32,222 nt of DNA from Pseudokineococcus marinus. Its GTDB lineage: Bacteria > Actinomycetota > Actinomycetes > Actinomycetales > Quadrisphaeraceae. The notes beneath the pieces were generated by a model that saw only the letters and a program-made list of their open reading frames with translations, made no database searches and was not told where the DNA came from. Both the position numbers and the translations under genes were made by a program. The stretch covers positions 1 through 32,222 of the forward strand of contig NZ_JABEMA010000010.1 in assembly GCF_013004605.1 (NCBI RefSeq), written 5' to 3'. Shown in pieces: positions 7,511-15,144 of the stretch. Within the stretch, counting starts at the first letter, position 1. Each line of letters opens with the position of its first letter.

Positions 7511-8962
7511 AGGTCCGCAGCCTGTGACGAGGGACGGGCGGCTCGGCCGGCGGACGCTGCCCGTCCACGCCCGGCAAGCCCGCGGGCTGCACCACGGCGT
7601 AGTGGTGATCCGCGGGCAAGGCGTCGGCCAGACTCCGACGCTCGCGCAGCTCCTTCTTCAGCGCCCGCCGTCTGGCGACGCGAGCGTCCTGCAGCTGCTC
7701 CAGCGTGACTGCTTCGCGGGCGAGCTCAGGTGCGATCGCCCGGCACAGGTACTTATCGCAGTAGTAGACGCGGACCTCGGCTGCGTCGCGGGGGTCGTAG
7801 CGGATGGTGACGCTCTCTCCGACGTAGGCGGCGAGCACCGGGCTGATGTACCGGGTGCCGGAGAAGCGGATCCCGTCACGTTGGACGATGCGGCTGGTAG
7901 CCGCCGTGAGCAGGAGCGTGTCGAGGTCCTCCGGGTGGGCTGGGCTGCGAGGATCCAACCGTCGGCGAGCCAGCGGACCACGGGCGGCTGCCGGGTCTCG
8001 GAGTGCGGCCGGCTGTGATACTCCTCGACGACGAAGCGCTCGACTGCGCTGTCGAGCTCGGCGAGGGTGAGCTGCGGCGGTGTGGTGGGTTGCCCGCCGG
8101 TGCCGTGCGGGATGTACCCCGGCAGGTGCGGCAGCAGCTCGGTGGTGATGGTCCTGAAGAGGCGCTCGATCTTGCCGCGGCCTTGCGGGACCCCGATCCG
8201 GGAGTGGATCAGGCTGACGTGGGTGTCGAGGCAGACCCGCTCGAGCCGGCTGCTGGTGAAGTCGCTGCCGTGGTCGCTGTAGAGCACGTCGGGTAGGCCT
8301 TGGACCGGCCAGGCAGGGTTGCCCTTCGCGATGACGGCCTGGTGCAGCGCGAGGGCCGTCCGCTCGGCGCTCGGCGCGCCGAGGAAGAGCGTGTAGCCGG
8401 CGACGGCACGCGAGTAGTCGTCCAGCACTACCGTCAGCCACGGTCGTGCCGGGCGTCGGTGGGCATCGAGGATCTGCACGTCGAGCAGCGTGTGGTCGGC
8501 CTGCCACTGTTCGTTCGGGCGGGCCGCCGAGCGCCGGTAGACCAGCTCGAACCGATCCCGATAGGCGGTGTCGCCACCCGTCGCAAGGGTGCGCAGACCT
8601 GGGTCGATGCTGGTGACGATGTCGCGCACCGTGGAGTAGCTCGGCGGAGCCAGCCCGCGGTCGCGCGCCATGTCAGCGATCCGGCGGTGCACGAACGCGG
8701 TCGTCGGGGCGGGCCGGCGTAGAGCCAACGCCTCGACGGCCGCGATGAGGTCGTCGGGCAGCCGGCGCTGGCCGGCGTCGCTGCGCCGTCGACGTTCCAG
8801 TGAATCGACGGTCCCGTCGGCCCGGTAGGTCGTTGCCCACCGGCGCAGCGTGCGCTCCGGGATGCCAGCGTGCTCAGCCAGGCGGGTCAGCGGCACTCCG
8901 TCCTGGAGGTGCTGGCACAGCAGCAAGGCCTTCTGCTGGGCCGTCAACCGAGCCGAGACCAT
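7497..8962 (-). pseudogene. tniA: TniA/TnsB-like DDE transposase with a one-base frameshift
   Basis: ATG 8962 follows an AAGGAG ribosome site. The N-terminus carries helix-turn-helix regions (TRLAEHAGIPERTLRRWATT). The integrase core has all three catalytic acids: D156 (QADHTLLDV), D230 (YSDHGSDF) and E266 (GRGKIERLF), giving the D-35-E spacing of the rve/Mu-like transposases. The beta-barrel and C-terminal Mu domain follow. Near 7950-7953 the frame breaks: LADGWI continues as PRSPAHPEDLDTLLL only if one base is added. The span is 1466 nt, one less than a multiple of three, as expected for a single deletion. Beyond it the tail is intact (SGTRYISPVLAAYVGESVTI, RYDPRDAAEVRVYYCDKYLC). The break removes about 150 residues, so the gene is probably inactive unless this is a sequencing error or frameshifting occurs. 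It starts 13 bases after the resolvase stop. Confidence 0.9.
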
Positions 8963-8975
8963 CGCTGTCTCCTTG

Positions 8976-9605
8976 CTACCTCGCGGACTCCGCTGCCGCC
9001 TGCTCGGTCGCCGGCGCAGCGGTGAGGTGCTCGACGGCCCGAGGCGGCAGGTGGCGGTACAGGCTGGTGCGGGCGATCCCCGTCTTGGCGACGATCTCCG
9101 CGATGGAGTGGCCGGCCTCACGCAGGTGGGCGGCGTAGGCGAGCTTGTCAGCGTCGACCAGGACGGGTCGGCCAATCCGCCGGCCCTTGGCTGTGGCAAC
9201 AGCTCGAGCGTGGGCGGCGCGCTCGACGGTGTAGGTCCGTTCCATCTGCGCGAACAGGGCCAGCAGGACGACCGCGAGCTGTCCCATCGGGTCGCTGGGG
9301 TTCGCGGAGTCGACCTTGATCGGGTCCGCGAGGTTGCGGACCCCGACGCCGCGGTCGGTGAGGTCGTGGATCAGGTTGAGGGTGTCGCGCACCGTGCGCC
9401 CCAGGCGGTCCAGGGTGTGCACGACGATGACGTCGCCCTCACGGGCGTACTCCAACACCGCCCGGAGGCCCGGCCGGTCGGTGGTCGCGCCGGACTTCTT
9501 GTCCAAAAAGATCTTGTCCCGTGCGACGCCGGCCGCCACGAGCGCCTCGACCTGCCGGTCAAGGTCCTGCTTCGCCGTCGAGACGCGTGCGTAGCCCAAC
9601 TCCAC
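8976..9605 (-). CDS. tniR: Serine resolvase of the transposition operon (TniR-like)
   Basis: 209 residues, read from GTG 9605 because the family begins a few residues before the GYARVST motif; no strong ribosome site is visible. The nucleophile is S9 in GYARVSTAKQDLDRQVEAL. Other landmarks are LDKKSGATTDRPGLRAVLEY, the catalytic-region arginines in HTLDRLGRTVRD, the helix MGQLAVVLLALFAQMER, and a C-terminal helix-turn-helix (AGHSIAEIVAKTGIARTSLY). The enzyme resolves cointegrates formed by replicative transposition by recombining two res sites. Its res site would be expected just upstream of the gene, between 9606 and about 9760, where two inverted repeats lie. It is the first gene of the minus-strand operon with the transposase and ATPase. 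Confidence 0.93.
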   Translation of the reverse strand: MELGYARVSTAKQDLDRQVEALVAAGVARDKIFLDKKSGATTDRPGLRAVLEYAREGDVIVVHTLDRLGRTVRDTLNLIHDLTDRGVGVRNLADPIKVDSANPSDPMGQLAVVLLALFAQMERTYTVERAAHARAVATAKGRRIGRPVLVDADKLAYAAHLREAGHSIAEIVAKTGIARTSLYRHLPPRAVEHLTAAPATEQAAAESAR

Positions 9606-9671
9606 CGGCCCAACGTACCGAAGGTCGTCTCTGTACGGAACCAACGGGACGCGATTTCGGGACCTACTTCT

Positions 9672-9693
9672 GGCACGGCGCGTCAGCCGTGCC
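9672..9693. repeat. Inverted repeat upstream of the resolvase gene
   Basis: GGCACGGC (9672-9679) and GCCGTGCC (9686-9693) are perfect 8-bp arms with a 6-base spacer. It lies 67 bases upstream of the resolvase start, in the place where the res recombination site of such transposons is found. It could equally be a hairpin terminator for leftward-entering transcription. Confidence 0.4.
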
Positions 9694-9723
9694 GCCTCGG
9701 CTCGAACAAGTCTTGGACCGCTC

Positions 9724-9747
9724 GTCCCACTTCCAAGGAAGTGGGAC
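9724..9747. repeat. 24-bp inverted repeat with a related copy at 18723
   Basis: Arms GTCCCACTTCC and GGAAGTGGGAC are perfect 11-bp complements around AA. It may be part of the resolvase recombination site or a transposase-binding site. A related sequence lies at 18723-18746, with 21 of 24 bases identical; the flanks are not alike. Confidence 0.5.
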
Positions 9748-9821
9748 AGGCTCAACTCTGTCTGACGCGTTGACCCAGCCTGGCCCTGTGTCTTCTGGTG
9801 CGGGAGTGGGAGCATCGCGTG

Positions 9822-9986
9822 ATGAGCCAGGACTCGAGGGAGTGCTCGTGCTGCGGGCGCAGCAAGCCGCGCCGCGCTCTTCATGCGTTGGACGGCGGGG
9901 CGTCGTACATCTGTCGGCCTTGCGGCCTATGGGTGGCCCTGAGGCTGAAGGGCGACACTGTCGGCGCGGGCTCGCACGAGCCGTGA
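9822..9986 (+). CDS. Small zinc-ribbon-like protein
   Basis: 54 residues from ATG 9822, with GGGAG ten bases upstream; GTG 9798 in the same frame is an alternative start. The protein has two CxxC pairs, CSCC near the N-terminus and CRPC about 20 residues later (GGASYICRPCGLWVALRLKG), the spacing of a treble-clef or zinc-ribbon metal site. No family is recognised. It converges on merA with 17 bases between the stops, and lies between the transposition operon and the mercury genes, so it may be cargo. The possibility of a chance frame is real for so short a gene, but the paired cysteines and ribosome site argue for coding. Confidence 0.5.
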   Translation: MSQDSRECSCCGRSKPRRALHALDGGASYICRPCGLWVALRLKGDTVGAGSHEP

Positions 9987-10003
9987 CGCGCCGGCTCGGG
10001 TGC

Positions 10004-11374
10004 CTATGCGCAGCAGCTCGTGGGCAGCGCTGAGCGGAACAAGCCGGCGGCGATGCGCAGGGCTTCGCTCATCGTTAGGTAGGGGGCCCAAGTGTCGGCG
10101 AGGTCGTCCACGGTGAGGCCGAACTTGATCGCGTAGGTCGCTGCGAGCATCAGTTCGCCTGCGCCGTCCAGGGCAGCGTGCACCCCGAGGATCTTGCGGC
10201 TCTCGGCGTCGATGACGAGCTTGAGGACACCGCGGGTGTCCTGGTTGACCAGGGCGCGCGGGATGTCTTGCGCTCCTAGGACGCGGCATTCGCAGGCGTG
10301 CCCAGCGGCGAGAGCTTGGTCCTCCGTCAGTCCCGCGCTGGCGATCTGGGGCGTGGTGAAGGTGACGCCGGGCAGCCCTCGATAGTCCACTGCTGAGGGC
10401 TGGCCGAGCGCGCCGGCTGCGGCGACGTGTCCTGTCTGGGCTGCGACGTAGACGTACTGCGGGACGCCGGACACGTCCCCGGCCGCGAAGACCCGTGGGT
10501 TGGTGGTCCGCTGGTTCTCGTCGACGACGACGAAGCCGCGCCTGTCAGTAGCAACACCTGCTGCATTGAGAGCCAGGTCGGACGTGTCGGCGAAGCGCCC
10601 GGTCGCCACGAGCAACCGCTGGCCCGTCAGCCGCCTCTCGCTCCCGGTCCGGACCTCAACGCCGTCGTGAGTCGCCCGCACCTCCGTCGCGCGCTCCTGC
10701 ACCACGGTGATGCCCTCGTCCTGAAACACGCCGAGCAACACGTCTGCAACCTCCGGCTCCGCGTGGGGCGCGAAGCGTCCGACGATGGTGACGGCGACAC
10801 CGAGGTGCGCCCACAGCTGGGCCTGCTCGAGCCCGACATACCCGGCGCCGAGCACCACCATGGATGCGGGTAGGTCCTGCTGCTCCATCGCGGTGGTGGA
10901 GGTCAGGTACGCCACGTCACCCAACCCCGGGAGGTCCGGGATGTGTGGTGCCACGCCGGTGGCCACGACGTACCCGTGCCGTGCTCGCAGGGCCTGGCCG
11001 TCGACCTGCAGTGTCTCTTGGTCGATGAAGCGTGCGTGGCCCTGCAGGATCGGGAAGCCGTGGGCGTCGGCGACGTCGGCGTACTTCGCTTGGCGCAGGC
11101 GGTCGATCAAGGCCTGCTTCTGCTCCATCAGGGCGCCCAAGGCGACCGGGCCCGCGCTGGTGGAGATGCCTTCAAAGGGGTGCGTGGCCGCACGGTGGCG
11201 CTGCCCGGCGGCGGCGAGGAGGTTCTTGCTGGGCACGCAACCGATGTTCAGGCAGGTCCCGCCTAGCGGCCCGTGCTCGACGAGCAAGACGCTGTTGCCG
11301 CGGGACCGTGCCTCGATGCCCGCGGCCATCGCAGCGCCGCCGGTCCCGATGACGATCAGGTCGTACTCGTCCAT
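10004..11374 (-). CDS. merA: Mercuric reductase
   Basis: 456 residues from ATG 11374, with AGGAG eight bases upstream. It is a pyridine nucleotide-disulphide oxidoreductase: FAD-binding IVIGTGGAAMAAGIEARSRG at the N-terminus, the redox-active GGTCLNIGCVPSKNL (C41, C46), the NAD(P)-binding MVVLGAGYVGLEQAQLWAHL, FAAGDVSG for FAD, and the dimerisation domain. The C-terminus ends in a vicinal cysteine pair (SCCA, C454-C455), the mark that separates MerA from lipoamide dehydrogenases; it delivers Hg(II) to the active site. The reaction is NADPH-dependent reduction of Hg(II) to volatile Hg(0) in the cytosol. The N-terminal heavy-metal-associated domain found in many MerA proteins is absent, as is common in actinobacteria. 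No merT, merP or merB is beside it. It is divergent from merR and expressed from the MerR-type promoter at 11411-11440. Confidence 0.95.
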   Translation of the reverse strand: MDEYDLIVIGTGGAAMAAGIEARSRGNSVLLVEHGPLGGTCLNIGCVPSKNLLAAAGQRHRAATHPFEGISTSAGPVALGALMEQKQALIDRLRQAKYADVADAHGFPILQGHARFIDQETLQVDGQALRARHGYVVATGVAPHIPDLPGLGDVAYLTSTTAMEQQDLPASMVVLGAGYVGLEQAQLWAHLGVAVTIVGRFAPHAEPEVADVLLGVFQDEGITVVQERATEVRATHDGVEVRTGSERRLTGQRLLVATGRFADTSDLALNAAGVATDRRGFVVVDENQRTTNPRVFAAGDVSGVPQYVYVAAQTGHVAAAGALGQPSAVDYRGLPGVTFTTPQIASAGLTEDQALAAGHACECRVLGAQDIPRALVNQDTRGVLKLVIDAESRKILGVHAALDGAGELMLAATYAIKFGLTVDDLADTWAPYLTMSEALRIAAGLFRSALPTSCCA

Positions 11375-11410
11375 GGCATTCTCCTCGCGCGCGCGGACAG
11401 GTCATCGGAC

Positions 11411-11440
11411 GGTAGACGTTCCAGTGCGGGGGAAGGTCAA
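11411..11440 (-). promoter_or_regulatory. MerR-type promoter/operator for merA
   Basis: On the minus strand, -35 TTGACC (11440-11435) and a -10-like TCTACC (11416-11411) are separated by 18 bases, or 19 if CTACCG is taken as the -10. The spacer holds the dyad GACCTTCC-cccgcact-GGAACGTC, 7 of 8 positions complementary. An over-long spacer with a central dyad is the MerR-family design, in which metal-bound regulator untwists DNA. merA starts about 37 bases downstream. Confidence 0.8.
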
Positions 11441-11455
11441 GGTCTACGGTTGACC

Positions 11456-11854
11456 ATGCGCATCGGAGAGCTGGCCGCCACGGCCGGCGTGACGACCAAG
11501 ACGATCCGCTACTACGAGAGCGCCGGCGTGCTGCCAGCGCCGGCTCGCCAAGCGTCGGGCTACCGGGAGTACGACCACCGGGCGGTCGACCGGCTGGCGT
11601 TCGTGAAGGCCGCGCAGGCGGCCGGGCTGACCCTGGCGGAGATCGTCGACGTCGTCTCTGCCCGCGAAAGCGCCGGCGCACCGTGCGCACACGTCGCGGC
11701 AGTGCTCGAACAGCACGCCCACGATCTTGAGCGGCGGATCGCCGAGCTCACGACTCTGTTAACCCAGGTGCGCCAGCTCAGCGCGCGGGCAAAGACTCTG
11801 CACCCTGACCAGTGCACCCCCGCCCAGGTCTGTCACCTCATCCCCACCGCCTGA
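11456..11854 (+). CDS. merR: MerR-family metal regulator, probably mercury-responsive
   Basis: 132 residues from ATG 11456. The N-terminus is a MerR helix-turn-helix (MRIGELAATAGVTTKTIRYY, ESAGVLP) with the wing GYREYD and second helix pair (LAFVKAAQAAGLTLAEIVDV). A long dimerisation helix follows. Cysteines are C77, C120 and C126. Hg-responsive MerR uses three cysteines at about 82, 117 and 126, the last two 8 residues apart, whereas here C120 and C126 have five residues between them. The metal specificity therefore rests mainly on its position, divergent from merA, with the operator between them. It is expected to repress without metal and activate merA with Hg(II). A different soft metal cannot be excluded from the binding loop alone. 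Confidence 0.85.
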   Translation: MRIGELAATAGVTTKTIRYYESAGVLPAPARQASGYREYDHRAVDRLAFVKAAQAAGLTLAEIVDVVSARESAGAPCAHVAAVLEQHAHDLERRIAELTTLLTQVRQLSARAKTLHPDQCTPAQVCHLIPTA

Positions 11855-12119
11855 AGCATCCGCCGTACCTGCGCGCGAACGCCGCAGCGCAGTCAGCCGC
11901 AAGGTGCACACATGATCACGGCGCCGCCGATGGCTGCCTCTGGGCCGTAGCCCCCCGTCGATGTCATGGGCCCAGCTCAACCGCCACATTGCGGCGACAG
12001 ATTCCCGCCACCCAGCGCTGAAAGCCACAGACCGAGCCGTCACCTCGACCCTCAGCGTCCCGATAGACCCGTCCGGATAGGAATCCCGCACAGGGGCGTC
12101 ATACGGCACACTCCCCGGC

Positions 12120-12743
12120 GTGAGCGGACTCAAGATCGGCTACGCCCGGGTTTCGACCACCGGCCAGGACCTCACCGGCCAGCGCAACGCCCTGCAGGCC
12201 CTCGGCGTCGAGCCCGACCGGGTCTACGTCGACCACGGCCTGACCGGCACCACCCGCGCCCGCCCCGGCCTACGCGAGGCCCTGGCCGCCTGCCGCGCCG
12301 GCGACACCCTCGTGGTCACCAAGCTCGACCGCCTCGCCCGCTCCCTACCCGACGCCCGCGACATCGCCGACGAGCTCACGACCCGTCAGGTCAAGCTCGC
12401 CCTCGGCTCCTCCGAGCACGACCCCACCGACCCCGTCGGGCGGCTCCTCTTCAACGTCCTGGCGATGGTCGCCGAGTTCGAGGCCGACCTCATCAAGATG
12501 CGCACCCGCGAAGGCCTCGCCGTCGCCCGCGCCGCCGGACGCCTGCGCGGCCGCAAGCCCAAGCTCAACCCCCGCCAGGAAGCCCACCTCGTCGAGCTCC
12601 ACCGGAGCGGCACCAAGACCGCCACCGACCTCGCCGAGCTCTTCGGCGTCGGCCGCTCCACCGTCTACCGCGCCCTCGAGCGCGCCAGCGCCCCGCCCCT
12701 CACACCCGCCCAGACGCAACAAGCCACTCAGGAGACGACGTGA
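12120..12743 (+). CDS. Second serine resolvase/invertase (Tn3-type)
   Basis: 207 residues from GTG 12120. The catalytic serine is S12 in KIGYARVSTTGQDLTGQRNA; the arginine-bearing VTKLDRLARSLPDARDIADE, the E-helix region (VGRLLFNVLAMVAEFEADLI) and a C-terminal helix-turn-helix (TDLAELFGVGRSTVYRAL) are all present. Length matches Tn3-family resolvases and DNA invertases. It is only distantly similar to the resolvase at 8976, so it belongs to a separate element. Its stop overlaps the start of the phosphotransferase gene by four bases (GTGA), so the two are translated together, an unusual coupling of recombinase and resistance-type cargo. The 265 bases upstream hold no gene I recognise and may contain its recombination site. 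Confidence 0.93.
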   Translation: MSGLKIGYARVSTTGQDLTGQRNALQALGVEPDRVYVDHGLTGTTRARPGLREALAACRAGDTLVVTKLDRLARSLPDARDIADELTTRQVKLALGSSEHDPTDPVGRLLFNVLAMVAEFEADLIKMRTREGLAVARAAGRLRGRKPKLNPRQEAHLVELHRSGTKTATDLAELFGVGRSTVYRALERASAPPLTPAQTQQATQETT

Positions 12744-13552
12744 CCACCACGCCCGACCCCACACCCGAGCCCAAGCCCGACACCGAGGAAGCGCTGGCCG
12801 GTGGCTTCAGCGGCCCCGTCGTCCGCGTGGGCGAGACCGTCCGACGCCCGACCGGCCCGTGGACACCGACCGTGCACGCCCTCCTAGACCACCTGCAGGC
12901 CACCGGCTTCACCCGCGCCCCACGTCCCCTCGGCCTCGACGACCACGACCGGGAGGTGCTCACCTACCTACCCGGCGAAGTGCCCCTGTACCCCCTGCCC
13001 GACTGGTGCTGGGACGACGACGTCCTCGCCCAGGTCGGGCGGGCACTGCGCGAGGTTCACGACGCCACCACCGGTCTACAGCTGCCTGAGGGCACCTGGA
13101 AGGTCGCCACCCACCAGCCCGCCGAGGTCATCTGCCACAACGACGTCGGCCCCTACAACACCGTCTTCGACGACGACCACCAGCTCACCGGCCTGATCGA
13201 CTGGGACTTCGCCTCCCCGGGCCCCCGCGCCTGGGACCTGGCCTACGCCGCCTACCGCTTCGTCCCCCTGGTCGCCGACACCAACCCCGACACCCCCGCC
13301 GTACCCGTCGCCGAGCAAGCCCGCCGCCTGGCCCTGCTCTGCCAGGCCTACGGACCCGACCTGCTCACCCCGGCCGAGGTCCTCGACCGGGCCCAAGAGC
13401 GCCTCGCCGAAGGCATCTCCCGCATCGTCGCCCTCCGGCGACACGACCCAGCCGAGCAGGAGCCCTACCGCCTGGGCCACCACCTGATCTACGCCCACGA
13501 CCTCGAGCACATCTGGGACCACCGCGACGCCCTCGCCTCTGCTGAACCCTGA
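12740..13552 (+). CDS. APH-fold phosphotransferase (aminoglycoside phosphotransferase family)
   Basis: 270 residues from GTG 12740, sharing GTGA with the resolvase stop. The catalytic loop is ICHNDVGPYNTVF, the family's HxDxxxxN motif with H133, D135 and N140, followed by the metal-binding LIDWDFASPGPRAWDLAYAA with D154 and D156. The N-terminal nucleotide-binding part is short and unusual, beginning FSGPVVRVGETVRRPTGPW, and lacks an obvious glycine-rich loop. APH-fold enzymes use ATP or GTP to phosphorylate aminoglycosides, macrolides, choline, homoserine or other hydroxyl compounds. The substrate cannot be read here, so resistance is possible but not shown. Translational coupling to a resolvase and proximity to mer genes favour a mobile cargo role. 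Confidence 0.85.
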   Translation: MTTTPDPTPEPKPDTEEALAGGFSGPVVRVGETVRRPTGPWTPTVHALLDHLQATGFTRAPRPLGLDDHDREVLTYLPGEVPLYPLPDWCWDDDVLAQVGRALREVHDATTGLQLPEGTWKVATHQPAEVICHNDVGPYNTVFDDDHQLTGLIDWDFASPGPRAWDLAYAAYRFVPLVADTNPDTPAVPVAEQARRLALLCQAYGPDLLTPAEVLDRAQERLAEGISRIVALRRHDPAEQEPYRLGHHLIYAHDLEHIWDHRDALASAEP

Positions 13553-13980
13553 GCCGCAGCCCCAGCCACCGTCCGCAACCCCCTGCAGGAGGTTCCGCGA
13601 CACAGCAGTTCCGGACACGAGTTGTGAACGCCACTCCCCCGGCGTGTCGCCCCGCCGGCGCGAGTGTCGCTCAAACGATCGAATGAGGTGTACGGGCGTG
13701 CGCTTGTGGGGCGTCGACAACTTCGCGCCGAGGCGGGCGAGCCGACTGGGGCCAGGGTCAGCACCCGCGCCCTGCGGACGACCGGGTCTGGACATCAACG
13801 AGCCGGTCCCGGGGGCCTTGGAGCCGCTAGGCCCGTCGGCCCGCCTCCTCTGCGCGGACGAGGCCACCCGCCGACTTCATGCCGAACACCCCCGTCACCC
13901 GACCGGCCCCTCCCCCTCACCGCTCATGCTATCTTTCGGGTAGTCGCTACCGCTCGGGTAGCCGGTCGAGAGGAGAAGTC
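13553..13980. other. 428-base region without a recognised gene
   Basis: It separates the phosphotransferase gene from the oxidoreductase-HxlR operon. Open frames exist but none shows a family pattern, conserved motif or ribosome site that I can support. The last 60 bases hold the promoter region and operator candidate for the gene at 13981. A boundary between mobile cargo and older sequence probably lies here; no terminal repeats were recognised. Confidence 0.5.
13939..13951. promoter_or_regulatory. Candidate HxlR operator
   Basis: GGTAG-TCG-CTACC is a perfect 5-bp-arm palindrome, followed by a further CGGGTAG at 13956-13962 (the first GGTAG is likewise preceded by TCG). It lies 30-42 bases upstream of the start at 13981, suitable for autoregulation by the HxlR protein encoded in the same operon. 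Confidence 0.45.
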
Positions 13981-14628
13981 ATGTCGAAGGTCGTCGTCAT
14001 CGGTGCCACCGGCTACGCGGGCGGGCGCATCAGCGCTGAGCTGCTCACCCGTGGGCACGAGGTCGTCGGGGTCTCACGCAGCGGGGCCGGGCTCGACGAG
14101 CGGGTGACCCCGGCGCAGGGGTCGGTGCACGACTCCGGTTTCCTGCGCGAGGTGACTGCGGGCGCCGACCACGTCGTGGTCGCGGTCAAGGCCGCCGCGG
14201 TCGAGCCCGGCGGCCCCACGCTGCTGGACGCCCTGCCGGGGCTGACTGAGGCCGCCGTGGCGCAGGGCGCGCGACTGGGCTTCGTCGGCGGTGCGGGTTC
14301 CCTCCTCGTGGCCGAGGGCGGGCCCACGCTGGTCTCCACCCCGGCCTTCCCCCAGGCCTACGCCCGGGAGGCCCTGGACCACGCCGCGGTCCTGGAGGCC
14401 CTGCGCCAGGCCCCCCGCGAGCTGGACTGGTTCTACGTCAGCCCCGCGGCGACCTACGGCGCCTGGAACGCCGGTGAGCGCACCGGCGCCTTCCGGGTCG
14501 GTGGTGACGTGCTGATGAGCGACGAGGCGGGCGTGTCGGCGATCTCCGGTGACGACTTCGCGATCGCCTACGTCGACGAGCTCGAGTCCGGCGCGCACCC
14601 GCGCCAGCGGATCAGCGTGGCCTACTGA
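13981..14628 (+). CDS. NAD(P)-binding oxidoreductase, NmrA/atypical SDR type
   Basis: 215 residues from ATG 13981 with GAGAGGAGA upstream. A Rossmann fold opens the protein: KVVVIGATGYAGGRISAELL, the TGxxGxxG-type dinucleotide motif with Y in place of one glycine-adjacent residue. The following strand (GHEVVGVSRSG) has an R/S end that suggests NADPH. Later landmarks are GADHVVVAVKAAAVEPGG, ARLGFVGGAGSLLVAEGG, and DWFYVSPAATYGAWNAGERT near the C-terminus. This is the pattern of atypical SDR/NmrA-like NAD(P)H-binding proteins, often quinone or flavin reductases or redox sensors. No classical YxxxK active site is evident. It is followed after 42 bases by an HxlR regulator, a very common pairing for reactive-electrophile or quinone stress. 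Confidence 0.85.
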   Translation: MSKVVVIGATGYAGGRISAELLTRGHEVVGVSRSGAGLDERVTPAQGSVHDSGFLREVTAGADHVVVAVKAAAVEPGGPTLLDALPGLTEAAVAQGARLGFVGGAGSLLVAEGGPTLVSTPAFPQAYAREALDHAAVLEALRQAPRELDWFYVSPAATYGAWNAGERTGAFRVGGDVLMSDEAGVSAISGDDFAIAYVDELESGAHPRQRISVAY

Positions 14629-14670
14629 GCGCCGAGACCACTCCGCGGCGCCACCAAGGCAGGAGACCCC

Positions 14671-15099
14671 ATGGACGACCAGCAGCAGCTGGGTGAGCCC
14701 ACGTTCGACCCCTACCACCCTGACTGCCCGAGCCGGCAGATGGTCGACCGGATCGGCGACAAGTGGACGGTGCTGGTCGTCGGCGTCCTGTCCGAAGGGC
14801 CGGCGCGCTACCGCGACCTGTCCGGCCGCGTCGCGGGCATCTCTCCGAAGATGCTGTCCCAGACTCTCAAAGGCCTCGAGCGCGACGGGCTGATCACCCG
14901 CCGGGCCTACGCCGAGGTCCCTCCCCGCGTGGAGTACGAGCTGACCCCCGCCGGGGCGAGCCTGCGCCCGGTCCTGCTGGACCTGGAGCGCTGGGCCCGC
15001 GAGCACATGCCCGAGGTCCTGCGCGCCCGGGCCGCCCACGACGCCGGCCAGGGCTCCCCCGACCACACCCCCGGCCAGGTCCCTGACCGGGTCACGTGA
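14671..15099 (+). CDS. HxlR-family winged-helix regulator
   Basis: 142 residues from ATG 14671, with AGGAG upstream. The HxlR signature is clear: CPSRQMVDRIGDKWTVLVVG, then LSEGPARYRDLSGRVAGISP, KMLSQTLKGLERDGLITRR and the wing PPRVEYELTPAGASLRPVLL. One cysteine sits just before the first helix (C18, DCPSRQM), in the position used as a thiol sensor in several family members such as HypR and QorR-type regulators. That makes a redox or electrophile response likely, by analogy. It probably controls its own operon (13981-15756) through the palindrome at 13939. The C-terminal tail after about residue 120 is a low-complexity extension. Confidence 0.92.
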   Translation: MDDQQQLGEPTFDPYHPDCPSRQMVDRIGDKWTVLVVGVLSEGPARYRDLSGRVAGISPKMLSQTLKGLERDGLITRRAYAEVPPRVEYELTPAGASLRPVLLDLERWAREHMPEVLRARAAHDAGQGSPDHTPGQVPDRVT

Positions 15100-15144
15100 T
15101 CAGGACCCTGACCGGGGCCCTGACAGCTGAGGAGAAGAACCGCC

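Noticed and set aside
11759-12133. Leftward open frame over merR and the resolvase upstream region
   Set aside because: Its first 50 residues look mildly protein-like, but most of it is antisense to merR, there is no ribosome site and no family pattern.
12120-12743. Second resolvase as a duplicate of the tniR-like gene
   Set aside because: The two share only family motifs; the remaining sequence and the C-terminal domains differ, so they are not a recent duplication.
13644-13943. Rightward open frame in the gap after the phosphotransferase
   Set aside because: Composition is what high-GC DNA gives by chance; no motif, no ribosome site, and it runs into the promoter of 13981.
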